Part shown: positions 1 through 5,571 of the stretch, piece after piece
Layout: the number at the start of each line of letters is the position of its first letter
Position numbering within the stretch: position 1 is the first letter of the stretch
Assembly: GCA_016789165.1 (NCBI GenBank)
Contig: JAEURL010000093.1
Location: 1-5,802, forward strand
DNA: 5,802 nt
Source of the DNA: Anaerolineales bacterium
GTDB taxonomy: Bacteria > Chloroflexota > Anaerolineae > Anaerolineales > UBA6663
Reading direction: 5' to 3'
Translations under genes and position numbers: made by a program
Notes under the pieces: generated by a model
Databases searched by the model: none
What the model was told of the DNA's origin: nothing
What the model saw: only the letters and a program-made list of their open reading frames with translations

Positions 1-144
1 GGCCACGGCCTCGGCCAGGTGTTCGGGCGGCGTCGGCAGAGCCTCATAACGCCAGCCGGCCAGGCCCAGCGCCGCCAGGGCGGCGTTGTGCATGGCCGGC
101 GAGAGGGAGTGTCCGAGCGGATAACCGAGCAGGCCGAGGCGCAT
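1..144 (-). CDS. aroE: Shikimate dehydrogenase (AroE), N-terminal 48 residues, cut by window edge
   Basis: AroE reduces 3-dehydroshikimate to shikimate with NADPH in the cytoplasm, the fourth step of the shikimate pathway. The 48 visible codons begin MRLGLLGYPLGHSLSPAMHN, the substrate-binding start of the family: a short beta strand, then the S-x-S-P-x-x-H-N motif (Ser13, Ser15, His19, Asn20), whose serines hold the shikimate carboxylate. The catalytic Lys and Asp and the NADP domain lie beyond the left edge, so the gene is partial only because the window ends. The start is the ATG at 144-142. It lies 7 nt after the stop of the membrane protein gene, and an AAGGA ribosome site (152-148) overlaps that stop codon, with a rather short 3-nt spacing. 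This suggests translational coupling. The family call is firm; the closely related quinate/shikimate dehydrogenases cannot be excluded from the N-terminus alone, but the operon favours AroE. Confidence 0.93.
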   Translation of the reverse strand, partial: MRLGLLGYPLGHSLSPAMHNAALAALGLAGWRYEALPTPPEHLAEAVA

Positions 145-151
145 CCGTCCT

Positions 152-1171
152 TCAATCTGCGGCCGCGGAGGAGGGCGCTGGCCGGCGGCCGCGCAGGCGC
201 CGCGCCAGGCCCAGCCCGCCGCCGATCAACAGGGCCAGGACCGCCACCCCCAAGTAGTCGATAGCGGGGATGCGGATGATTTCGTTGAGCTTGTCCCAGC
301 CGCGGTCATTGTATACCCACAGCACGCCGCCCACATAGCCGGCCAGAAGCGCCAGCCGCACCGGCAGGCCCAGGCCCAGGCCGTGCATCTGGGTGATGAC
401 AAATAGGCCGCCGAAGCCAAAGAAGAACATGGGCCAGATGCCATTGCCCTGCCCCACGGCCACCAGCGTGCCGTGCACGAGCACCATCACCTCCAGGGCC
501 ACCGTCCACCACTTGTTGACGTGGACCCGGGTGAAGAACAGGCTGCCCTGCAGAAGCAGGAAGAACATGTACAGGAAGCCGATCAGGTGGCCGGGGGTGC
601 TGACGGCCGGGTGATACCAAAAGGTGAGCACGGCGGCCCAGACAAAGATGTAGCCGTGGGTTTTGCGCGCCCAGCGGTTGACCTCCGGGCTGATGGGGGC
701 CTTCCAGCCCCACACCAGGCCGCGCCGGCCGTTCTCCATCAACAGCACCCAGATCAGCAGGACGATGACTGACCCTTGCGACAGGAAGATCGAGATGTCC
801 TGCGCCAGGCCGTCGTAGAACAGATGGGTCTGCAGGACGTGCAGGGCGATGAAGCCGGCATTGCCGAACAGGGCGACCCAGTTGATCCAGTGCAGGCCGT
901 CCGTGTACTTGTGCGGCCGGCTCTGCGCGTACCAGATCGTCCACCAGGTAAAGGCCTGGTGCAGGAAGTAACCGCCCCAGGCCGCGAGGCGCGTCCAGAC
1001 CGTCGGCTCCGGCAGGCGCCAGTAGTACCAGGCAACACCGCTGTCCGGCAGGAGCCGGATGCTCTCCAGCCGGCCGCCCAGCCAGGCAATGAGAGCCGTG
1101 AAGAGAAAGCTGAAGCCGATCCCGGCCCACAGGGCTCGCTGATCAATTTTGGCCGGCGAAGTCGTCGTCAT
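152..1171 (-). CDS. Uncharacterised Trp- and His-rich multi-pass membrane protein
   Basis: I do not recognise a function. The 339-residue product has about ten hydrophobic segments, roughly at residues 13-31, 57-81, 92-117, 122-146, 170-190, 193-214, 221-239, 246-263, 267-286 and 303-324, with no cleavable signal peptide; a basic tail (RRLRGRR, about 324-330) ends it. Composition is odd: 22 Trp (about 6.5%) and 11 His, several of them inside or at the ends of predicted helices (His71, 111, 116, 172, 187, 195, 233, 263). Buried His could bind haem or metal, but no cytochrome b or ferric reductase motif is clear. Polar conserved-looking stretches include LLPDSG (40-45), YDGLAQD (119-125) and MENGRRG (145-151). 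It resembles uncharacterised proteins I associate with Chloroflexota (memory, unsearched). The ATG at 1171 has GGAG at 1182-1179, 7 nt upstream. It sits between aroA and aroE, 7 nt before aroE, so it is probably co-transcribed with aroE, possibly from its own promoter. Confidence 0.88.
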   Translation of the reverse strand: MTTTSPAKIDQRALWAGIGFSFLFTALIAWLGGRLESIRLLPDSGVAWYYWRLPEPTVWTRLAAWGGYFLHQAFTWWTIWYAQSRPHKYTDGLHWINWVALFGNAGFIALHVLQTHLFYDGLAQDISIFLSQGSVIVLLIWVLLMENGRRGLVWGWKAPISPEVNRWARKTHGYIFVWAAVLTFWYHPAVSTPGHLIGFLYMFFLLLQGSLFFTRVHVNKWWTVALEVMVLVHGTLVAVGQGNGIWPMFFFGFGGLFVITQMHGLGLGLPVRLALLAGYVGGVLWVYNDRGWDKLNEIIRIPAIDYLGVAVLALLIGGGLGLARRLRGRRPAPSSAAAD

Positions 1172-1178
1172 AGCACCG

Positions 1179-1182
1179 CTCC
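1179..1182 (-). promoter_or_regulatory. Ribosome binding site of the membrane protein gene
   Basis: GGAG read on the minus strand, with 7 nt between it and the ATG at 1171-1169. This spacing supports the chosen start, which also places the first hydrophobic helix about 12 residues from the N-terminus. Confidence 0.6.
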
Positions 1183-1210
1183 ATTCCTGGTTGACCTTGG
1201 CAATGGAGGC

Positions 1211-1239
1211 AGTCTAATTGCTTTGCAGAGCTTTGTCAC
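1211..1239 (-). promoter_or_regulatory. Candidate sigma70-type promoter before the membrane protein gene
   Basis: On the minus strand, GTGACA (1239-1234, 5 of 6 to TTGACA) is followed after exactly 17 nt by TAGACT (1216-1211, 4 of 6 to TATAAT). Transcription would start near 1204, leaving about 33 nt of leader containing the GGAG ribosome site. The 92-nt gap between aroA and this gene is clearly richer in A and T than the surrounding coding DNA. A second promoter inside the operon for the membrane protein and aroE is inferred; a chance match is possible. Confidence 0.4.
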
Positions 1240-1246
1240 GTCTTTG
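1221..1246 (-). repeat. Three CAAAG repeats at helical spacing, overlapping the candidate promoter
   Basis: The minus strand carries CAAAG at 1246-1242, 1235-1231 and 1225-1221, starting 11 and then 10 nt apart, about one helical turn. The first overlaps the 8-bp palindrome TTGTACAA (1244-1251) and the second overlaps the GTGACA -35 element. Such phased repeats could be an operator or a curved tract, but five-base units are short and could arise by chance in an AT-richer gap. Confidence 0.25.
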
Positions 1247-1263
1247 TACAATCTTGCTGACAC

Positions 1264-2565
1264 TCACGCCGGCCGCAGCGTCTCCAGGACCGAGAAGAAC
1301 TCCGGGAAGGTCTTGGACACGCAGCCCGGGTCTTCAATCTGAACGCCCGGCGCCCGCAGGCCGATCAGGGAGAGCGCCATGGCCATGCGGTGATCGTGGT
1401 AGGTGCGGACCACGGCCGGCTGGATCGCGGCGCAGGGCTGGATGGTCAGGCCGTCCGGATGCTCGGCCACGGCCACGCCCAAGCGGGTCAGCTCGGCGCA
1501 CAGGGCGGCCACCCGGTCCGTCTCCTTGACGCGGGCCGAGGCGATGCCCCGGATGGTGGTGGGCGTGGCCGCGAAGGGCGCGATGGCGGCCAGGGTTTGG
1601 GCCGTGTCCGGGATATCGCGCAGGTCCACGTCCACGCCCTGGAGGGGCCGGCGGCCGTCCACCGTAACCGCTATCCAATCCGGCCCTACTTCCACCGCGC
1701 ACCCCATCGCGGCCAGCACGTCCAGGAAGGCCACATCGCCCTGTCGGGACTGGCGCGTGATGTGCTCTACGCGCACGCGACCGCCGCACACGGCCGGCGC
1801 GGCAAAGAAGTACGAGGCGGCTGAGGCGTCGCTCTCGATGGCGTACTCAGCGCGGGCCGTGTAGCGCTGGGGGACGGTCCGGAAGCGGGCGTAGCCCGCC
1901 CGCTCCACGGTCACCCCGAAATCGGCCATCACGGCCAGGGTCATGTCCACGTAGGGCTTGGAGTTCAACTCGCCCGCCACGGCCAACTCCAGCGGGCCTT
2001 GCGCGTAGGGCGCCACCATCAGCAGGCCGCTCAGAAACTGGCTGCTGATGTCGCCGGCCACCGCCGCCCGCCCCCCCGGCAAGCCGGCGGCACGCACCCG
2101 CACCGGCGGGCAGCCGGTGGCGCTGTCGGCGGCCACGCCCAACTGCCGGAGCGCGTCCAGCAGATCCGCGATTGGGCGCTCGCGCATCCGGGCGTCGCCG
2201 TCCAGCACGTACTCGCCGTGGCCGAGCGTGAGCAGGGCGGTGAGAAAGCGCGCCGCCGTGCCGGCATTGCCCACAAACAGTTCGGCCCGCTCGGCCGGAA
2301 TACGCCCGCCCAGCCCGGTGACGGACAGCGCGCCCGGGCGCTCGACCACGGCAAAACCAAGGCGCTGCAGAGACTCGCTGAAGCGGCGCGCATCGTCGGA
2401 GGCGAGGGCGTTGGTGAGTGTGGTGGGGCCGGCCGCCAGGGCGGCCACCAGCAGGGCGCGGTTGGTCAGGCTCTTGGAGCCCGGCACCCGGACCGAGGCG
2501 TTCAGGGGCAGCGGGATCGGCTGGACCGGGTAAGGATCGGGCCAGCCGGCGGGGCCGGCGCGCAT
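1264..2565 (-). CDS. aroA: 3-phosphoshikimate 1-carboxyvinyltransferase (EPSP synthase)
   Basis: EPSP synthase condenses shikimate 3-phosphate with PEP, the sixth step of the pathway and the target of glyphosate. The 433-residue product is close to the E. coli length (427). All the family's signature blocks appear in order: VPGSKSLTNR (27-36; Lys31, Arg36), GNAGTAARF (99-107), DGDARMRERP (122-131), SSQFLSG (174-180), ESDASAASY (244-252), DIPDT (317-321; Asp320 at the catalytic aspartate position), RVKETDR (345-351), TYHDHRMAM (388-396) and CVSKTFPEFF (415-424; Lys418). It looks fully active. In the PEP/glyphosate loop, Met99 and Pro101 of E. coli numbering are Ala105 and Phe107 here. The ATG at 2565, 14 nt after the tyrA stop, has only a weak GGA ribosome site 8 nt upstream; no better start precedes the first motif. 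The close spacing implies one transcript with tyrA. Confidence 0.98.
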   Translation of the reverse strand: MRAGPAGWPDPYPVQPIPLPLNASVRVPGSKSLTNRALLVAALAAGPTTLTNALASDDARRFSESLQRLGFAVVERPGALSVTGLGGRIPAERAELFVGNAGTAARFLTALLTLGHGEYVLDGDARMRERPIADLLDALRQLGVAADSATGCPPVRVRAAGLPGGRAAVAGDISSQFLSGLLMVAPYAQGPLELAVAGELNSKPYVDMTLAVMADFGVTVERAGYARFRTVPQRYTARAEYAIESDASAASYFFAAPAVCGGRVRVEHITRQSRQGDVAFLDVLAAMGCAVEVGPDWIAVTVDGRRPLQGVDVDLRDIPDTAQTLAAIAPFAATPTTIRGIASARVKETDRVAALCAELTRLGVAVAEHPDGLTIQPCAAIQPAVVRTYHDHRMAMALSLIGLRAPGVQIEDPGCVSKTFPEFFSVLETLRPA

Positions 2566-2579
2566 GCAGAGCGTCCGGC

Positions 2580-3452
2580 TCAGCCGTTGAAGAGTTCGGC
2601 GCGCTTGGCCTGGGCCGGCTCCAGGGCGGCCCGGATCGCGCCCTCATCGCCGCTGGCGATGGCGCCGCGCAGGGCCTCCAATTCGGCCGTGTACGCGCCC
2701 AGCGCCTGCAGGACCGCCTCGCGGTTGGTCAACAGGATGTCGGTCATCATCGTCAGGTCGCTGGCGGCCAGGCGGGAGGTGTCGCGGAAGCCGGAGGCCG
2801 CCAATTGCCAGACCTGCGGGTCGTCGGCGGCCAGGGCGGCGCGCACCAGGGCCACGGCGGCGGTGTACGGCAAGTGACTGACCAGGGCGGCCAGGGCGTC
2901 GTGTCGTTCGGCGGGCAGCATGACGGGTTGCGCTCCTATCGCGGCCACCAGTTCATAAGCCAAGGCCAGGGCGCGGACCGAGATATACCCCGGCGGGCAC
3001 AAGACGAAGAGCCGGTCACGGAACAAGCGGGCCTCGGCGTTGGCCAGGCCGCCGGTCTCCTTGCCGCACATCGGGTGCCCGCCGATCGGCTCAAAGCGCG
3101 GCGGCAGGCTGGTCATGGCGTGCACGATCTCGGCCTTGGTGGAGCCCAGGTCCAGCACCACGGTCTGGCGCGGCGGATAGAAGCTGGTGGTGGTCAGCGC
3201 TTCCAGGTGGCCCAGAATGCCGCGCACCGGCGTGGCCAGCACCAGCAGGTCACAATTGTGCCCGGGCTCAAAATCGCTGAGGCTGTCCACCACGCCGCGC
3301 GCCAGGGCGGCCTGAGCCGTGGCCGGGTCGGCGTCCACGCCCACGATCTCGCGGCATTGGCCGCGCAGGGCCAGGGCGAGCGAACCGCCCATCAGTCCGA
3401 GACCGACGATGGTGACGTGACTCTTGGCGAGGCTAAATGGTGCGTCTTTCAT
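2580..3452 (-). CDS. tyrA: Prephenate dehydrogenase (TyrA), without ACT domain
   Basis: TyrA oxidatively decarboxylates prephenate to 4-hydroxyphenylpyruvate, the committed step to tyrosine. The 290 residues form an N-terminal Rossmann domain (about 12-165) with VGLGLMGGS (16-24; glycines 17, 19, 22), followed by VGVD, where Asp40 at the end of the second strand suggests NAD+ rather than NADP+. Other family blocks are LATPV (72-76), DLGSTKAE (101-108), GGHPMCGKE (124-132; His126 at the catalytic histidine position), HDALAALVSHLPY (184-196) and GFRDTSRLAASD (221-232) in the helical dimerisation domain. The protein stops after that domain, so it lacks the C-terminal ACT regulatory domain of the Bacillus-type enzyme. 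The ATG at 3452 is fixed by an in-frame TAG at 3473-3471 just upstream and by the first motif just downstream. It has no visible Shine-Dalgarno site, and a hairpin runs into the start codon. An arogenate-using (cyclohexadienyl) enzyme cannot be excluded from sequence alone. Confidence 0.96.
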   Translation of the reverse strand: MKDAPFSLAKSHVTIVGLGLMGGSLALALRGQCREIVGVDADPATAQAALARGVVDSLSDFEPGHNCDLLVLATPVRGILGHLEALTTTSFYPPRQTVVLDLGSTKAEIVHAMTSLPPRFEPIGGHPMCGKETGGLANAEARLFRDRLFVLCPPGYISVRALALAYELVAAIGAQPVMLPAERHDALAALVSHLPYTAAVALVRAALAADDPQVWQLAASGFRDTSRLAASDLTMMTDILLTNREAVLQALGAYTAELEALRGAIASGDEGAIRAALEPAQAKRAELFNG

Positions 3453-3473
3453 AGCGGCCGACGCCGGCCGCTA
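3452..3473 (-). promoter_or_regulatory. 9-bp perfect hairpin ending on the tyrA start codon
   Basis: On the minus strand TAGCGGCCG (3473-3465) and CGGCCGCTA (3460-3452) are perfect reverse complements around a GCGT loop (3464-3461). The last pair uses the A of the tyrA ATG, and the stem fills the place where a ribosome site would be. No T-run follows, so it is not an intrinsic terminator. A translational control element is inferred; short GGCCGG palindromes are common in this GC-rich DNA, which lowers its significance. Confidence 0.45.
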
Positions 3474-3492
3474 GCCCGCCGGCATCGGGCGA

Positions 3493-3498
3493 ATTATA
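3493..3498 (-). promoter_or_regulatory. Perfect TATAAT (-10) upstream of tyrA
   Basis: A perfect TATAAT on the minus strand stands in the otherwise very GC-rich gap between aroF and tyrA. No recognisable -35 hexamer lies 16-18 nt upstream (the 17-nt position reads TAGGTT) and there is no extended TG. Initiation about 7 nt downstream would fall at 3486-3485, giving a leader of about 33 nt before tyrA. It lies in the loop between inverted arms CCGCCGGC (3476-3483) and GCCGGCGG (3506-3513). A second promoter for tyrA-aroA is possible. Confidence 0.35.
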
Positions 3499-3537
3499 CG
3501 CCGGGGCCGGCGGAAAACCTATGGCGGGTTGGGCCGG

Positions 3538-3555
3538 CCGGACTAACAGGTCCGG
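3538..3555 (-). repeat. Short inverted repeat over the stop codon of the second aroF
   Basis: CCGGAC (3538-3543) and GTCCGG (3550-3555) form a 6-bp inverted repeat around a 6-nt loop that includes most of the TAG stop codon. There is no T-run after it in the direction of transcription, so it is at best a weak pause or 3' end stabiliser and not a standard terminator. Confidence 0.25.
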
Positions 3556-4556
3556 TCCACGGCCTCGGCCACCCGGCGCACCTCGCGCACCAGCTGGGCG
3601 AACTTCTCCGGCTTCAAGGACTGGCCGCCGTCGGACAGGGCCTCGGTCGGATGCGGGTGGACTTCGACGATCAGGCCGTCGGCGCCGGCCGCCACCGCCG
3701 CCTTGGCCACGGCGATGACGTACTCCCACTTGCCGGTGCTGTGGCTGGGGTCCACCACCACCGGCAGGTGGGTCAGCTGCTTGAGCACGGGCACGGCGTT
3801 GATATCGGTGGTGTTGCGCGTGTATTTCTCGAAGGTGCGGATGCCGCGCTCGCACAGGATTACGCGCCCGTTGCCCTGAGCCATGACGTATTCGGCCGAC
3901 ATCAACAGCTCTTCGATGGTGGACATCATCCCGCGTTTGAGCAGCACCGGCCGGCCGGCCTGGCCCACCGTGTTGAGCAGGGCGTAGTTCTGCATATTGC
4001 GCGCGCCGATCTGGATCACGGCGGCGTAGCGCGCCACCAGCTTCACCTGGTCCTCGGACATGGCCTCGGTGACGATCGGCAGGCCGGTCAGGTTGCGGGC
4101 CTCGGCCAGCAGCTGCAGGCCCTCCTCGCCCAGGCCCTGGAAACTGTACGGCGAGGTGCGCGGCTTGAAGGCCCCGCCGCGCAGGGCCGTGGCGCCGGCC
4201 TCCTTCACGGCGGCGGCCGTCTCCAGGATCTGCGAACGGCTCTCCACCGAACATGGGCCGGCGATGATGGCCAGCTTCGGGCCGCCCACCTTGAGCCCAT
4301 CCAGCGGCACCAGGGTCTCGGCCGGGTGCATGTCGCGCGAGGCCAGCTTGAAGGGCTTGAGGATCGGCACGGTCTTTTCCACGCCGTCCAGGGCCTCGAA
4401 CTGCCCGCGGTCGATCGGCCGGTCGTCGCCGATCACGCCGATGATGGTCCGCTCTTCGCCCTGGGACAAGTGGACGCGGTAGCCGCCGCCCTCCACCCGG
4501 CTGACCACGGCCGCAATCTGCTCGGCGCTGGCGTGGGGCTGCATGACAATGATCAT
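3543..4556 (-). CDS. aroF: DAHP synthase, type I-beta, second copy (tyrosine-site residues kept)
   Basis: DAHP synthase joins PEP and erythrose 4-phosphate, the entry step of the shikimate pathway. The 337-residue product aligns without gaps to what I recall of the Thermotoga maritima enzyme (338 aa): an N-terminal ferredoxin-like regulatory domain (about 1-65) and a (beta/alpha)8 barrel. The metal and catalytic residues match its numbering: Cys102 (AGPCSVES), Lys131 (GGAFKPRTSPYSFQG), His272 (DPSHS), Glu298 (IVEVHPHP) and Asp309 (ALSDG). GARNMQN (184-190), LLKRGMM (205-211) and LCERGIRTFE (234-243) are also present. His29 and Ser31, reported to bind the inhibitor tyrosine in the Thermotoga enzyme, are both kept, so tyrosine feedback is predicted. 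The ATG at 4556 has GGAG 8 nt upstream and gives the family's MIIVM start; a longer frame from 4616 would overlap the preceding aroF and is rejected. It starts 4 nt after that gene's stop, so translation is probably coupled. Confidence 0.97.
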   Translation of the reverse strand: MIIVMQPHASAEQIAAVVSRVEGGGYRVHLSQGEERTIIGVIGDDRPIDRGQFEALDGVEKTVPILKPFKLASRDMHPAETLVPLDGLKVGGPKLAIIAGPCSVESRSQILETAAAVKEAGATALRGGAFKPRTSPYSFQGLGEEGLQLLAEARNLTGLPIVTEAMSEDQVKLVARYAAVIQIGARNMQNYALLNTVGQAGRPVLLKRGMMSTIEELLMSAEYVMAQGNGRVILCERGIRTFEKYTRNTTDINAVPVLKQLTHLPVVVDPSHSTGKWEYVIAVAKAAVAAGADGLIVEVHPHPTEALSDGGQSLKPEKFAQLVREVRRVAEAVDRTC

Positions 4557-4560
4557 GGAG

Positions 4561-5571
4561 TTAGCTCCGGCCGAGCACCGCCGCCACCTGGCGGCACTCG
4601 CGCACCAATTGGGCAAACTTCTCCGGCTTCAAGGACTGGGCGCCGTCGGAGAGCGCCTCGGTGGGGTGCGGGTGGACCTCGACGATCAGGCCGTCCGCGC
4701 CGGCCGCGATGCCGGCCCGCGCCACGGCCGCCACGTACTCCCACTTGCCCACCCCGTGGCTGGGATCGAGCAGCACCGGCAGGTGCGTCAGGTGCTTGAT
4801 GACCGGGATGGCGTTGATGTCGGTGGTATTGCGCGTGTACTTCTCGAACGTCCGGATGCCGCGCTCGCACAGGATCACGCGGGCGTTGCCGCCGGCCAGC
4901 ACGTACTCGGCCGACATCAGCAGCTCTTCGATGGTGGACATCATCCCGCGTTTGAGCAGCACCGGCTTGTCGGATTTGCCGGCCGCGCGCAGCAGGTCGT
5001 AGTTCTGCATGTTGCGCGCGCCGATTTGGATCATGTCGGCGTAGCGCGCCACCAGCGGCACCTGCTCCGGGGACATGGCCTCGGTGACGATCGGCAGGCC
5101 GGTGGCCTCGCGCGCCTCGGCCAGCAGCTGCAGGCCTTCCTCGCCCATGCCCTGGAAACTGTAGGGCGAGGTGCGCGGCTTGAAGGCCCCGCCGCGCAGG
5201 GCCGTGGCGCCGGCCTCCTTCACGGCCTGGGCGGCCTCCAGGATCTGGGCGCGGCTCTCCACCGAGCACGGGCCGGCGATGACCGCGATGTGCGGCCCGC
5301 CGACCGGGGTGCCGTTCAGCGGGACGTGGGTGTCCATCGGGTGCATGTCGCGCGAGGCCAGCTTGAAGGGCTTGAGCACCGGCATGGTCTTGTCCACGCC
5401 GTCCAGCGTCTCGAACTGGGTCCGGTCGATCGGCCGGTCGTCGCCGATGACGCCGATGATGGTCCGCTCCTCGCCCTTGATCAGGCTGGTGCGGTAGCCG
5501 GCCTGCTCCACACGGGCCACCACCGCCGCGATCTGGGCGGCCGAGGCCTGGTGCTGCATGACGATGATCAT
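4561..5571 (-). CDS. aroF: DAHP synthase, type I-beta, first copy (tyrosine-site residues altered)
   Basis: Same reaction and architecture as its neighbour: 336 residues, a ferredoxin-like domain (about 1-65) and a barrel carrying Cys102, Lys131, His272, Glu298 and Asp309, so it should be active. It differs in the regulatory domain: the stretch 23-32 shares only 4 of 10 residues with the other copy, with Ser29 and Ile31 in place of the His29 and Ser31 linked to tyrosine binding in the Thermotoga enzyme. Reduced tyrosine sensitivity or a different effector is inferred. A second divergent patch is 192-202. The ATG at 5571 overlaps the aroH stop as ATGA and has AGGAG at 5584-5580, 8 nt upstream. 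An in-frame ATG at 5685 would add 38 residues, but these lie over aroH and lack family similarity. It comes first of the pair in the transcript. Confidence 0.97.
   Translation of the reverse strand: MIIVMQHQASAAQIAAVVARVEQAGYRTSLIKGEERTIIGVIGDDRPIDRTQFETLDGVDKTMPVLKPFKLASRDMHPMDTHVPLNGTPVGGPHIAVIAGPCSVESRAQILEAAQAVKEAGATALRGGAFKPRTSPYSFQGMGEEGLQLLAEAREATGLPIVTEAMSPEQVPLVARYADMIQIGARNMQNYDLLRAAGKSDKPVLLKRGMMSTIEELLMSAEYVLAGGNARVILCERGIRTFEKYTRNTTDINAIPVIKHLTHLPVLLDPSHGVGKWEYVAAVARAGIAAGADGLIVEVHPHPTEALSDGAQSLKPEKFAQLVRECRQVAAVLGRS
4565..4568 (-). promoter_or_regulatory. Ribosome binding site of the second aroF, inside the first aroF
   Basis: GGAG on the minus strand, 8 nt before the ATG at 4556, decides the start against the upstream in-frame ATG at 4616. 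It can pair with CTCC (4560-4557) across a CTAA loop holding the TAA stop (4563-4561) of the preceding gene, so a ribosome ending there would open it. Confidence 0.65.

Larger units (their letters stand above)
3543..5571 (-). repeat. Tandem duplication of the aroF gene (two units, period about 1015 bp)
   Basis: The two DAHP synthase genes are head-to-tail copies, 5571-4561 and 4556-3543. By eye about 271 of 336 residues match (about 80%), with no indel except one codon near the C-terminus. DNA identity is patchy with a constant 1015-bp offset: a 62-bp exact match (4150-4211 with 5165-5226) and a 45-bp exact match (3906-3950 with 4921-4965) lie among more diverged stretches. The copies are old enough to have diverged, but share blocks that suggest strong constraint or gene conversion. 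Confidence 0.9.

Noticed and set aside
2800..2900. Recurring CCAGGGCGGC-like words in tyrA resembling short direct repeats
   Set aside because: They encode Ala-Leu-Ala-rich helices with a preferred codon set and have no regular repeat-spacer structure, so they are neither CRISPR nor satellite DNA.
3453..3555. Intrinsic terminator between aroF and tyrA
   Set aside because: Several GC-rich inverted repeats are present, but none is followed by a T-run on the minus strand, and the short TTTT at 3514-3517 does not directly follow a stem.
3946..3960. CCGG/GGCC alternating runs and NotI-like palindromes scattered over the window
   Set aside because: They lie in coding sequence and follow from Pro, Gly, Ala and Arg codons at high GC; spacing is irregular and no array is formed.
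2418..4799. A 793-codon open frame on the plus strand
   Set aside because: It runs antisense across aroA, tyrA and both aroF genes, whose identities are certain. Its translation is repetitive in Gly, Gln, His and Arg with no recognisable domain, as expected from the mirror of GC-rich third codon positions.
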